Assembly (NCBI GenBank): GCA_010645155.1
Contig: JAAGOF010000081.1
Coordinates: 359,537-423,536 of the forward strand
DNA from: Tigriopus japonicus
Taxonomy: Eukaryota; Arthropoda; Copepoda; Harpacticoida; Harpacticidae
Reading direction: 5' to 3'
Length of the DNA: 64,000 nucleotides
Position 1 is the first letter of the stretch. Every line of letters begins with the position of its first letter. Below are positions 44,101 through 55,115 of the stretch, piece by piece. The translations under genes and the position numbers were made by a program. Under the pieces are notes generated by a model. The model was not told the DNA's origin and searched no databases. It saw only the letters and a program-made list of their open reading frames with translations.

Positions 44101-46605
44101 TCACGCAGATGTATTTTTATCGTAGGGCCTGCCATATGTCTCCTCAACAAATTGTTTATTTCTTCGAATAGTTTTGCCATTCATGTCGATGATGTATGAA
44201 CGGCCGTATTTCTCCTTTGAAACGACCTTCCCTTTTAAAGTCCATTGTTTCGTGGTGGGGTCTTGAATCCAAACATCATCGTTTGGATTGAAAGGAGAGA
44301 GGGGATGACCTCGTGCATGAAATCTTAATTGATTAGTTTGTTTGGAAGAAGCTTTGGTATCTTGTGCTTCCAAATTTGGGGTAGCTTGTACATTTAGCCT
44401 TGGAAGAATGCCTCGCAATGTGCGAAGGAAGAAAAGCTGACTGGGCGAAAAGCCGTCTTCTCTTGGCATTGCTCTGAACTCTTGGAGAGCCAGTTCGCTG
44501 TCTTGACCTGTGATTTGGCATTTTTGAAGGAGTCTCTTCATGTTCTTCACTGTACTTTCGGTTCGGCAAATCCGTTTAAAGATGGGAAGGATAGCAATGA
44601 AATTTCATGTGTAATGAAGTTATCTTGGCAGAATGATCTGAAGGTGTCCCTGAATTGTGGTCCATTGTCGCTTCTAATCATTCTAGGGATTCCAAATAGT
44701 TGAAACCATTGATGTATCTGCTTGATTACATCTGAAGTGGCCGTCCTATTCAGACGAGCGAGAAACGGAAATCCAGAGAAGGCATCCACCATAGCCAAAA
44801 ATGTTTTTCCTTTGAATTCGAAGAGGTCAAAACATAAAAGATCCATGGGTGTGTCTGCCTTTATTTGTAGCAGTGGCTCCCTTGGAAGGGTTGGGCGGAA
44901 ACGTTGGTTGGCTTCACAACGATCAATTAGGTTTTTGATTTCGTTATTCATCCCCGGCCAGAAGTATGGCTGTTGTGCAGCTTTTCTGGTCTTCGTGATT
45001 CCTTGAAGAAGAATTTGAAGCTTCTTGAGAATGCCTGGTCGGGCAGAATAAGGCACAATTATTTTGCCCTCCCATAAGATGAGAGCTTCTTCTTCATCGT
45101 GGAAAAGAGCGAGTTCGTTCCACATGTGAGCGAGAGGTTTTGCTGGATGAGATGGAGGAATACTTTGCTTTGGTGCCTGCTCGTAACTCATTTACTACTT
45201 GCATGTTATCCTCGTCGATGGCGTGGAAGAGATTTTGCAGAGATGAATTGTCATAAACCCTCTTGCAAATTTCGTCCATTGTGGTTTTCTCTTGTCTATG
45301 CTCATCGAATATGGGAACTCTTGAGAGTGCATCCGCGATGATATGATCCTTGCCTGCATGCCAGGCCATCGTGAAGTTGAAAGTAGATAGAAGGTCGGTT
45401 GTTGAGGTAGTTTGGAAGTATAGTAGAAGTACAAGCACTTTTGAAACACAAAAGAAGCACATGACACGGAGTAGAAATAATCATGCTCGATGCAGTTTCG
45501 CTGCATAAGCTGTTTTTCAATCGCAGCTTACGTATGTAGCGAAACTGGATAGAGCATGATTATTTCTACTCCCCGTCATGTGCTTCTTTTGTGTTTCTAG
45601 ATGTGCTTCTACTATTCTTCAAAACTACCTCAACAACCGACCTAGATACTCTCTATACTTCACTAATCGAGTATTCGAAACACCAGAGTAGTGTTTCTTG
45701 AAAACTCCGATTAGGCTTTTGTGGTCTGTGAAGACATGGAAATGATCTATTCCTCGTAGGTGGAATTCGCATTTTTCGGCCGCTTTCATGATTGCCAAGC
45801 ACTCTAGTGCAATTATCGCATAATTGTGCTCTGCTGGCGTGAGTGAAATAGATCCACACTTGATGATTCTTGGATTGTTATCCTTGCCTCTTTGTAGTAA
45901 CATGAATCCAAGTCCCGATCTTGAAGCGTCAGTAAAAAGCTTTGTTTTCAAGTCAGGATCGAAGGGTCGAGCATGAAGCTCTGAAGTCAGAATGTTCTTT
46001 GCTCTTTTGAATTCTTCATGATCGGGTAACCAGCGATATGGTGCACCCTTTTTCAGGAGCTGGTGCATGTTTGCTGCGGCTTATGACAAATCTGGGATGA
46101 AAAAAAACCAGTTGGTTAACCAACCCTAGGAATGATTTTAGTGTCGAAATATCTTTGGGAACTGGAAAGTTCCTGAGGTCCTCAATCTTTTCAGGATTGG
46201 GTTTTGTGCCGTCTTTGCCAACAATGTAGTCCGCAAATTTGAAGTGTGTTCCGATTTGTAACTTTTTCTTTGAAATCGTGATTTCTATTTTGCGGCATTT
46301 CTTGAGGACAGTTTGCACTCTTAGTAGAACTTGTTGTAAGTCCTTTCCCCAAATCAACGTGTCATCTACGATCATTTCTGCCTAAGGGAATTCCGCCACG
46401 ATAGCGTCAGAACGGCTGCACCATTCGTCGTTGGTCGAAGATAAACCCATTGGTCCTTGTAGATATTTGAATTTCCCTTGAGGTGCGTATCGAAGGTGAC
46501 CTTCACCCTCTGGTATTCTTTCCGTCGAGCTTCGATGGCTTTATGTAAATCAATGGGTGAGAGGGCCTCTGGAAGGGTTGGTAAGGCTCCTGTTATGCGC
46601 AGCAA
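44101..46605 (-). pseudogene. Gypsy pol fragment B (RT, RNase H, integrase), MITE-interrupted
   Basis: Minus order: RT remains (46372-46605 in shifted frame, then MIVDDTLIWG at 46016-46375), RNase H (LFTDASRSGLGFMLLQRG, HVFTDHKSLIGVF; 45625-46068), a MITE insertion (45392-45643), the RNase H-integrase linker (AWHAGKDHIIADALSRVP), and the integrase core with FLAMVDAFSGFPF and MIRSDNGPQFRDTF (44547-45191). The glutamate-containing region is altered (NGFAEPK). Last is the integrase C-terminal tail (DDVWIQDPTTKQWTLKG; 44101-44550). Domain order is complete but several frame breaks make it non-functional. Confidence 0.85.
45392..45643. mobile_element. 252-bp palindromic MITE inside Gypsy B
   Basis: The ends AGGTCGGTTGTTGAGGTAGT (left) and the same sequence read from the right make two arms of about 120 bp. 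A 3-bp AGA flanks both sides (45389-45391 and 45644-45646). Removing the element plus one AGA would put the two halves of the host pol frame in phase, which supports the boundaries. A 3-bp duplication fits PIF/Harbinger or CACTA-type elements; which one is unknown. Confidence 0.8.
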
Positions 46606-47084
46606 GCTGGTCGATCATTGGTCCGGTTTGAACTTCTCGATTGGCAATCCAGTCGTCCTCACGCTCATTCTCAGCGTTCAATTAGTCCAGACTTACCGTC
46701 GAGTTTCCCCAATTAACACCTCGAAAAAATCAAAATCAAACGGAGAACCAGTGACTCGGGGAAGGAAGAGGTGAAAGGACGAACCTTTCTGTGGTTTGGA
46801 AGAAAGTAAAGTTTGTGATTTCGGTGTGGTGACTTTTATTCCGATCCTTCCGACGCTTTATTACTCTCGGACTGGCATCCATCTTCAAGTAAGAATCTAT
46901 CCTAATGACCTATTTTATCATCCCCAAACAAGTGACTTATCCAAGCAGCATTCCAATACGTACATAAAATTATTTCCAGTTACCAAATCGACGATCCGCC
47001 CTGTCAATACAAATACTTGAGTTTCATATGGCTTTAGTCTCAACTTTATTGGCGACCGTCGAAACCGTTAAGCTTCCGACCCAG
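46606..47084. other. possible LTR boundary region, no gene
   Basis: On the plus strand TTGGCGACCGTCGAAACCG at 47049 resembles a tRNA primer-binding site placed just after an LTR, so 46.65-47.05 kb could be a solo or chimeric LTR of a plus-strand element. I found no TG..CA-bounded partner copy. Treat as weak. Confidence 0.25.
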
Positions 47085-49316
47085 CTAGGTCTCATCATAT
47101 AGGCTGATCATCGGAAAGTAGTTTGCAGATTCGAGGCAACCCGTCACAGCTCCTCTTTGGCGTCGACCTAAGAATAATTGAGATGGGGAAACACCATCTG
47201 CTCTGGGCATGTTTCTCCATGTGGCCATAGCTTGGAGAAAATTATTTTGGTTACACTGGCATGCAATAAAGAGGTTCTTCATCGACTTTACTGCGCTTTC
47301 AGCCAAACCATTGCTTTGAGGATTGTAGGGCGAGGTGAGTTCATGCGTAATATTGAGTTCCCGGCAAAACTCATTGAACTCAGACCGAAATTGAGGACCT
47401 CCATCTGAACGGATCTTGGTCGGCAATCCCCAATTAAGAAACCAATCCCGAAGTATCTTGATCACTGCCTTTGTCGTAAGGGAGTGGAGTTGCGAACAGA
47501 AAGGCCAGCCTGAAAAACGATCCACCATCACAAGTAAATGTTGTCCACTATATTCAAACAAGTCGACAGCAACTTGTTCCATGGGCCCTGTCACTCTGTC
47601 CACCTGTTGGAGGGGCTCCACTTGTTGGTTTGGTCGATGAGATTGACACTGTTCACAAGCATCAATGAGTGTCTTGATTGCGTTGTTCATATCAGGCCAG
47701 TAATAAAGTTGTTGCGCGGCTTTTCGGGTCTTGACTATTCCGGAATGGGGAATATGAAGAAGGCGAAGAATTTCAGCTCGAGCTTGCTGGGGAATAACAA
47801 TGCGTTCGTTGTCTAGGAGCAACAAATTTGTGTCCTTTAGGAGAGACAAACGATTCCAAACTGCGGAGTATGGACGAGCAGCATGTTGTAGTGGCAAATC
47901 CTTTAGAGGCAAACCGTTTCGAATAGCGGCCACCACTTTTGGGTAATCAGGGTCCTGATTGGAGGCCTCACGAAGGAAGTGCAGGCTTGGATCAAGAGGT
48001 ATAGTTTCGAGTGAAACACTTCTCGTGGGGATGACCTCATCTGGTTCTTCTGGGATTGAGAAAACCGGGGCTCGAGAGAGAGCATCAGCAATTAAGTGGG
48101 ATTTGCCTTCTACCCACTTGACAGCAAAGCTATAGTCTGTCAACTTCTCACGAAATCGTTGAAGACGTGAGTTTGGGATTTCATGTAATGGTTTGGAGAA
48201 GACTCCAGTCAAAGGAAGGTGATCCGTGACAACCGTAAATTCGAGCATTCCGAACAAAAAATGGCGGCATTTTTGGACGGCCCAAAGAATGGCAAGGCAT
48301 TCAAGCTCGATAGTGGCGTATCGGGACTCTGTGGCTGTGAGGGAACGAGAGCCACATTGAACCAGACGAATCTCCAAATTCGTACCACGTTGGATCAGCG
48401 CAAAGCCTATCCCATGAAGGCGTGATGCATCCGTCAACAGTTCTGTTTTGAGGGTAGGGTCGAAAAACTGTACCACAGAACCTGATGTGAGGGCTTCCTT
48501 GCATTTATTGAAAGCCTCTTGGTGTTCAGGCAGCCATTGAAAAGATACACTCTTCTGTAGCAATTGTCGAAGCTCGCTTGTGATGTGAGCGAGATCTGGC
48601 ATAAAGGGACCCAACTGATTTGCTAGCCCAAAGAAAGAGCGTAACGACGTAGTATCAGTTGGTTCAGGAAATTTCGAGATGGCCTCCAGTTTACATGGAT
48701 CAGGGCGAATACCCTGGCTGGATACCACAAAACCTGCAAACTTGACTTCTTCTCCGAAAGATAGTTTGCGTCTCGAGATGAGGATTCCATGTTCACTACA
48801 ACGATCGAGAACTTGTCGAGTTCTTTGGAGTAAGACTTCGGCTGTCGGAGCTTGGATGAGGATGTCATCCACTAACTTGAGAACGCCAGGTAGACCTTTG
48901 AGGGCGTTATCCGACCTTGAACACCATTCGTCAGAACTGGCACTGAGGCCCATCGGTGCTCGTGTATATCTATATTTTCCATTGGGCAAGAGGAAAGTGG
49001 TGAGAAAGCTGCTTTCTTCACTCAAAGGGATTTGAAAATACCCCTGAACTGCATCCAATTTCGCGAAGAATTTGGAGTTGCATGAAATATGGTTTATGAT
49101 ATCCATGCTGGACGGAAAAGGATGAACTCGCCGTTTCACATATTTGTTGAGTTGAGTGTAGTCCGTGATTAGACGTACACCATCCTTTCCTTCCCCCTTC
49201 GGCACAAAGAAGGCGGGACTGATCCATTCTGTAGGACCTGTGACTGGAACAAGCACACCCGAGCTTATAAGTTCCATTACTAAGCTATCGGAAGTCGACT
49301 GCATGTGAACGGGCAC
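47085..49316 (-). CDS. Gypsy retrotransposon A polyprotein: RT, RNase H, integrase
   Basis: An uninterrupted 743-codon frame. RT (roughly residues 20-190) has WISPAFFVPKGEGKDGVRLI, APMGLSASSDEW and LVDDILIQAPT (catalytic DD). RNase H (about 290-400) has LLTDASRLHGIGFALIQRG, IELECLAILWA and VVTDHLPL. A short linker AWVEGK-like segment ends in HLIADALSRAPVF. The integrase has an HHCC finger (HIPHSGIVKTRKAA..CEQCQ) and a core with D, D and E in AVDLFEYSG, SDGGPQFRSEF and NGLAESAVKSM. It replicates by reverse transcription of element RNA. The integrase C-terminal tail is cut off at GAVTGCLESAN, so it is probably not fully functional, and the protease is missing upstream. This is the best-preserved pol in the window. 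Confidence 0.9.
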   Translation of the reverse strand: MPVHMQSTSDSLVMELISSGVLVPVTGPTEWISPAFFVPKGEGKDGVRLITDYTQLNKYVKRRVHPFPSSMDIINHISCNSKFFAKLDAVQGYFQIPLSEESSFLTTFLLPNGKYRYTRAPMGLSASSDEWCSRSDNALKGLPGVLKLVDDILIQAPTAEVLLQRTRQVLDRCSEHGILISRRKLSFGEEVKFAGFVVSSQGIRPDPCKLEAISKFPEPTDTTSLRSFFGLANQLGPFMPDLAHITSELRQLLQKSVSFQWLPEHQEAFNKCKEALTSGSVVQFFDPTLKTELLTDASRLHGIGFALIQRGTNLEIRLVQCGSRSLTATESRYATIELECLAILWAVQKCRHFLFGMLEFTVVTDHLPLTGVFSKPLHEIPNSRLQRFREKLTDYSFAVKWVEGKSHLIADALSRAPVFSIPEEPDEVIPTRSVSLETIPLDPSLHFLREASNQDPDYPKVVAAIRNGLPLKDLPLQHAARPYSAVWNRLSLLKDTNLLLLDNERIVIPQQARAEILRLLHIPHSGIVKTRKAAQQLYYWPDMNNAIKTLIDACEQCQSHRPNQQVEPLQQVDRVTGPMEQVAVDLFEYSGQHLLVMVDRFSGWPFCSQLHSLTTKAVIKILRDWFLNWGLPTKIRSDGGPQFRSEFNEFCRELNITHELTSPYNPQSNGLAESAVKSMKNLFIACQCNQNNFLQAMATWRNMPRADGVSPSQLFLGRRQRGAVTGCLESANYFPMISLYDET

Positions 49317-49399
49317 TGGTCTTGCAGTCAGAACTTTCCTGGGAATAGCTTCGCGTTTTCACAAGAAAGCTTGTGTAAATCTGCAAGTTCTCCCTTAGA

Positions 49400-50139
49400 T
49401 CAGAGCTTACTGCTGAAGTCTGTGAACAATTGACCTTTGGCTTGTTCATATCGGAAGAAATCCAAGCGTCTCGCAAACAACGGGTACTTGAGAAGGAACT
49501 CTTTCTCAAGAAGTGAGAGGCATCCAACTTCACCAAAAATATTCTTCTTGTTAATTAGTCTTCTTGAATCTGGTCGTGTATGCGTTCCTCCAGATTCGTA
49601 TCCAAGCACACTTTGAAATATGCTTGCTGTTCTGAAATCGAACACTTATCGAGGCGGCTGCTGCTGTAGAAAGCTTTAAATTTGCTGACCCATGACCTTA
49701 ACTCCTCTGGGGTGTGGTCACGGGATAGGGTGTATGGCTTGAGGGCGTCGTTGGCCTTGACTTTTGAGTTCGCGTTGTCGACGGAACCCATTGGTGCACT
49801 TGTAAATGCTGGAACTGGGGGCTTCTGAATAGACGAAATGGTCTCTAGAATAAGTTGATCTGTGGCTTGGTATTTTGAGTCAGCGTCCGTAATACCACGT
49901 TCATATGCCTCGAAATCCTCAGGGTGTATTTCCTGCAGGGTATGAAGAGCAATTATCACTTTGTCAAAGGCTTTCTTCAAGTCGCTCGAAGCAATTTCAA
50001 GTTTACTGGTAGCGAGAGAAGAAGGCTTGTCCACCACAAAATCACAAAAACGCTTGGCGTTTATCACCGAGAGAGTCAAATGGCCTTTGAATCCTCTTAG
50101 GGAAGAGGTCAGACGTTTGATGTCCTCTTGGTTACTCAT
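49400..50139 (-). pseudogene. gag of Gypsy element A, truncated
   Basis: Starts MSNQEDIKRL (ATG at 50137-50139) shortly downstream of the primer-binding site. The frame changes near 49555 into EKEFLLKYPLFARRLDFFRY and stops. It aligns well with the gag at 62795-63763 (ELRSWV.KFKAFYSS..L, SEQQAY, KYPLF.RRL.FFRY), which shows the two elements are related. The nucleocapsid part and protease that should lie between gag and RT are absent: sequence jumps from the gag end (about 49400) to the RT leader (TARPVPVHM, about 49320). Confidence 0.75.
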
Positions 50140-50244
50140 TGTTCTTCACTGGTTCACACTAAGGTTTGGGAATGGTATCGAAGGAAAGTAGATTCTTAAG
50201 GTTTACGATATTCACTTTTATCAAAACGATCCTATCTCACACCA

Positions 50245-50262
50245 ATCCTACCGACTGCGCCA
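50245..50262 (-). promoter_or_regulatory. primer-binding site of Gypsy A
   Basis: On the minus strand TGGCGCAGTCGGTAGGAT immediately follows the LTR end. It is complementary to the 3' end of a serine-type tRNA (…CGACTGC-G-CCA), the primer used by 17.6/297-like Gypsy elements. Position and TGG start are seen; tRNA identity is from remembered tRNA-Ser ends. Confidence 0.7.
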
Positions 50263-50491
50263 TGTTATGTTATAGCGTGCAGTGAACGGCGGTGAATGAT
50301 GTGGACACGATGAAGCTCAAATGCTGACTGCTTTATTAAGCGAAAGGGTATATACAGCGAGGCTGTCTAGCTATGATTCATGCAGCTTGTTACGAATAAG
50401 TACAATACATTACAATCCATTAATTGTTAGGCGAGCTAGTCTGTCTATAGTGTAGAGAGTTTTCATATCCACTCTGCGGTATGTGGGAACA
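50263..50491 (-). repeat. 5' LTR of Gypsy A (229 bp)
   Basis: On the minus strand it begins TGTTCCCACATACC and ends GCTATAACATAACA, so it has TGTT..AACA termini. Inside are a TATA-like GCTGTATATACCC and an AATAAA (CTTAATAAAGC), giving promoter and polyadenylation signals in the right order. The matching 3' LTR should lie left of 47085 but is not there, so the element is 3' truncated. Confidence 0.7.
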
Positions 50492-50599
50492 GCAAACCCA
50501 AATTTAAGCTCGTGCTATGAACTCAAAATTGTCGGTTTTAAGGCCAATACCTCTCTCAAGAGTACGGTTTGCATCCCTTTCTTACTGGCCTTACTTTGC

Positions 50600-51170
50600 A
50601 AACCGGCATAGGAAGATTATATTTCATCCATGTTGACCACCATGGGAGGTACCTGATTTTGGAAAATACCGATTGCAAGATTCTCAGCTTGTTTGGACAT
50701 CTCTAGTAATGCTTGGTAGCTTGCCTTCACGTGTCGCTAACCTTCATGATTGTCCAATGTCTTTCCCAAGACGTTCAGGGTTGTGTTGTATTGTGAAATT
50801 GTTTTCCGATTATCACTAATCAGAAAGTTGTTTCGGCTGATATCTCGTCGGTTTTCGTACAGGTTGATAGTGTTAAAAACTCCAAGTCCAAGTGACAAGA
50901 CTGAAGTTATCCCCCCCCCCCCCGAAGAGACCTCTTTGTTGTCTTTCCTTCGCGGTAGGAAAAAGAATTACTTGCTCAAATGTGAGTGATGCTTCTGAAA
51001 TCTTTCGTCTCACGATAGTTCCTCTGTTGTGTCCATTGTCGTGGTCGTTGTTGATCATTCTTTTCAGTCCTTTTTCGAGTACTAACTTGTGTTCCTCAAA
51101 TACTTTTTTGATTGCGGCTTTTTCAACCGTTATGGTAATATGCCCAAAGGTCATTGGTGCACACACTCCC
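50600..51170 (-). pseudogene. env-like ORF of BEL element B
   Basis: The frame at 50873-51166 starts MCAPMTFGHITITVEKAAIK. It reaches a basic cleavage-like site followed by a glycine-rich hydrophobic start (KERQQRGLFGGGG), the pattern of a furin site and fusion peptide in envelope proteins. A run of about 14 G (plus-strand C run at 50911-50924) lies right after the site, and the frame breaks beyond it. Its position downstream of a BEL integrase tail fits an env-carrying BEL element. Receptor-binding and membrane-anchor parts are not recognisable. Confidence 0.45.
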
Positions 51171-51390
51171 CCTGTTGAAAAGCCTTAGTGATCCTTCGAG
51201 AGCAATCTTGTCATTTGACTGGACAAGTCCCAGGAAGGAGTAGAACGTTATGAATGATTTGATCATAGTATACATGTGAACTTCACACTACTGAATGAAG
51301 AGAGCTTTGATGCTCACAACGAAAGGTATATGACCTTCCCCTTGAGACGTCTAGATGTCGATCTCAAGGTTGATGTCAGTGTGTGAACAT

Positions 51391-53425
51391 TCATTTTGCC
51401 AACTCTTCCTCTTTAGTCCTCACTTCTAGAGGTACAAGGTACTGAATTGGTCTTCGTTTGACGTCCTTCTGCGTCCATAGTTCGACAGATCTAACTCGAC
51501 CATCTCTGCCAATTTTTGTTGACTTAACTACTGCAAGTGGCCAAAAACTTCGAGATTTATGTTCCTCTCGAATGAGTACTATCTCACCCGCCTTGAGATT
51601 TGTATGGTCTGCATTCCATGTTGCAGACTGTTGTTGCATAGTCAAGTACAGGGACGACCATTTTTGCCAAAAATGATTCTGCACTTGAAACCTGTGCTTC
51701 CAACGGCTCTTTATGTTTTTTGCCGAGTCGGAAGTAGATCCTCCTCTGATTGATTTGGGAAGGTAGCCAAAATATATCCAAGCAACAACTGACTTGGAGA
51801 AATTGGTATTGGATCATTACAATCCTCTGACATGACTGTCAAAGGCCTGGAATTGATCTGAGCTTCAATTTGAAAAAGAATAGTCTGTAGCTCTTGTAGT
51901 GTCAGGGTAGATTTTCCTAATACCTTTTTTCAGAGTGCGCTTGGTGAGGCCAATGCATCTCCCGTATACTCCCCCTTGCCATGGAGCAAGTGGTGTTGTG
52001 TAATTCCATGTACATTTCTTCCCAAAACTTCACACTGAAGAAACCACCGCATCACTTTCGGTTTCGTTATCAGCTTGAGTTTTTGGGACAGGGTTCCCAA
52101 CCACGACACTTGTGTTTTGTCATGCTTGTCCGGCAAGGATGCGTTCAAAACTATCCCGCATTTGGTGGTGGATTTGTTTGGCCGAATCACGGGGTGATTA
52201 GTCAACACATAATTCGGATGGTCTGTTCGCGTTTCTTGATCTTTGGGAACCAACTCTGAGAATCCTTTCTCATGAAACTCATTATAAGCTTCCGTGACCA
52301 TTTAGACGTGTTCGGGTTTCAATTTGTCCATGACACTTCTCCACATGGCAACCGCTCTACTATAATTGCTGCTAAGAGATCGCCCCTCTTTTGTTGAGTC
52401 GTTCCATGGTAGTTCAACCGTCCAAAATTGCTTAGTTTCATTATATTTGGCCGTTGATTGCTGATGCAATTCAGCTGTTACCTCGGAAGCCGTTTTGTCA
52501 GAAATGTCCGGTTCGTTTGGAGATATTCCAACATTTTCTCCTGACCAAAATTTCCCAAAATCAAAACACTCAACTGTTTCCTTGAACATTTGCTCCAAAT
52601 CGTAATTGATATGGTTCAAATCCGAGCAAAAGTACATTTTTGATCGATCTGAGACTGAACTGACGGCTCCCCGGAGCATCCATCCCAATTTCGTCTTTTT
52701 GGCTGAAGGGACAGGCGGATCAGATGACACTCTCTGATCTTGCATCATTAGTTGCGAATAATGAGGCTCAGCCAAAAGAAGATCAATTGGTCGTTCTGTC
52801 CAGATGGGATAATTTTCAGTGAATTGAATGTCTCGGAGATGATTCCATTCCCTCAGATTCGTGAGTATCGGACGAAATAGTTCTCCGATGACGTCAATTG
52901 TCGTGGCCATAATTGGAGATGATACAAATCCCATGTCCAAGTTCATCAATGCAAAAGAAACTTCGTATTGTTTCAGTGTGATCATCTCATTTCCAGCAAC
53001 ATTCATGCTCAACAAAGATGGTGTTCCCTTTAATTGCAATCTTTATTTTTTATTAACTTTATTTTCGTATTCATATCCGTAGCATGAGTTGGGCACGGGT
53101 TACTCTATTTTTCTTTTTTCTCTTTCTTCGGTGGCTGGTCTTCTTTGGACTCTTTCACTCGTTTGTTGAGACTTTTCATTTGACCATTTGGCCAAGGGCC
53201 CCTCAATTGGGTTTCGTTGGGCCACTTACTGCCCTGCTGACGGGTTCGCTCTTTGGGAGGTCCAGACTTGGCCTGAGGAACTTCTCCCGGATCCTCTAAG
53301 GGCTGGGTGCGAAAATTATTGAAAGGACACATGAGCACGTGGTGTCCCCCCTCTCTTTTCTTCCCGCGCCAGATGCGACACTTATGGCCTTGTTGGTACA
53401 CATCGGCACACACAAAACAACGCAC
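51391..53425 (-). pseudogene. BEL/Pao element B: zinc finger, protease-RT start, integrase tail
   Basis: Minus order: gag-end cysteines with GGHHVLMCP (53105-53425). Then the protease C-terminal and linker region with LLLAEPHYSQLMM and KTKLGWMLRGAV (52302-53039), ending at an in-frame TAA. The same frame continues into the RT N-terminus VIRPNKSTTKCGIVLNASLP (51930-52301). Then, with the RT core, RNase H and integrase core missing, comes the integrase C-terminal tail FWQKWSSLYLTMQQQSATW and RRPIQYLVPLEV (51391-51684). The missing middle marks a large internal deletion near 51.7-51.9 kb. The family call is firm. Confidence 0.8.
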
Positions 53426-53428
53426 ATG

Positions 53429-55115
53429 TTACAATGAATTTGGCTGACGGGCTGGCAGAGCTGCACCAGCTTTTGAAGTCAGGGTTTCCAATCGATCGAT
53501 CCACAGACATGCAGGTCGCGACAGTTCCAAGTTATTGCCGTAGATAGACTCTGGATAACCTCTTCGAGCTACCAGTCTCCTCAGAGAAGATATGAACGTT
53601 TCTACGTCCATTCCAGTCATGACATTGAGAACAGTGCCACTTGTTGAGAGACACGTGTACAAAGAAATCTATGCTTTCTCGGTTAACCCGTTGTCTTTCT
53701 TCAAGTATAAAGGTCCACATAGATCGAGACCGATATGTAGAAAGGGTCGTTTGGGGATTGTTACCCTTGTCTCAATTGGTACTCCTCTGAGTTGCTGTAA
53801 AGGACAATTGTCCTGTCTGTTGCATCGCAGACAGGTTTTAAGAACATTTCGGATGGCCCTCTTCTGGGTCACTATCCAAAACCTTGCGCGTAGATTAGCG
53901 GCTGTCACCTCTTTAAGGGTATGTAGGTACAGCTCAAGGTAGGCGCGGAAGAGAGAAGCCGTGATAATGTGCTTGCCAGGCACAAATATTGGGTGTTTTT
54001 CCTCATCTCGCAGATATGAGTGTGAAAGTTTACCGCCAACGCGCAATAACTTCACCTCATGGTCAAAGTATGGATAAAGATCAATTATCTTGCTTGATTT
54101 CTTAACTTTGGAGTGCTTGGAATTCTTCTGCATACTCTTCCATCTGAGCCCTCCTCAGACAGATTTTTAGGGCCTGTTCCCTCTCCTGTCTACTGACCAG
54201 AGTTGTATATGCTTTGCGTTTTATTGCTCTGTTCCCTTTCGGTTTAATCGCAAGATATAGGCAAGGATTCGTAAATTTTTCCAAAAGTGCAAACTTTTCT
54301 GGAAAATTAGTGTCACTATCGACGACGGTTCGTTTACTGTTACTAACGATATGACTTTGTTTGCTTCTAAGCATTCTTGAGTCATGCCAAGTGTCTCCGA
54401 TCTTGGCCACTCACTGATGGCATGGTAGAGAAATTTTGAACCTTCAAAACACTCTCGGTCCGACTCTGTGATTTTGCATCCTCTTGATGCTCGCTCACTA
54501 ATATTGTAGGTCCCAGGGCAGTGTCTCCACTGTGTTCTGGGTTCTTGAATGAATTTAACTCGGTTGGCCACCCAGACTTTCCACACTCCTGCAGATTGCT
54601 TCTACCATTGCATGACGGTAAGCGAATCTGTGTGATATATAATGCTTGTTGTTGGGAGCTATAAAGCTCCTGCTACGTGAAGTGCCAATTTCACGTTCAT
54701 TACCCCAGCCTTAAGTTCCAACCTAGCAATTGAGTTTGACCTTTTCTTTAGGTCTTCAATGTCCACAATCATCGTCATTGAGACTACTTTAGTTTTTGTC
54801 ATAACAAGGTGACACTTGATAAGGCCCTTGGGGTATTCTATCCTGAGGAAGACTGCCGTTCCCATTGCCTTGCCTCAGCCATCTGCAAAGGCATGTAACG
54901 TTAGGTCTGGGTTTTCATTCGGCTGTTGAGTCATGCAACGAGGGAAGCTCAATTGCTCAATTTGCTATAGTTCAGCTCGCCATTCTGACCAAACTGATGT
55001 TACTCTTTCTGGAAGTGGTGTGTTCCAGTCAAGTTCTTTATTTCTCCAACATTCTTGCAGGAGAATTTTTGCCCTCAAAGTATATGGTAATAAAAATTCC
55101 ATTGGGTCAAACAAC
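53429..55115 (-). pseudogene. BEL/Pao element A, 3' part: RNase H and integrase
   Basis: Minus order: RT-RNase H linker (WNTPLPERVTSVWSEW near 54980-55030), RNase H with GTAVFLRIEYPKGLIKCHLV and IARLELKAGVMNVKLA (54659-54865), KVWVANRVKFIQE and CPGTYNISERASRGC (54221-54586), and the integrase N-terminal zinc region LLRVGGKLSHSYL, HPIFVPGKHI and CLRCNRQDNCPLQQL (53669-54133). The start of the integrase core follows (LSTSGTVLNVMTGMDVETFI, 53429-53662). The core is cut off by the junction with element B at 53425. Several shifts and stops are present. Confidence 0.8.

Noticed and set aside
46606..47050. Confident LTR on the plus strand before TTGGCGACCG
   Set aside because: Only the primer-site-like word is visible; no matching second LTR or clean TG..CA ends.
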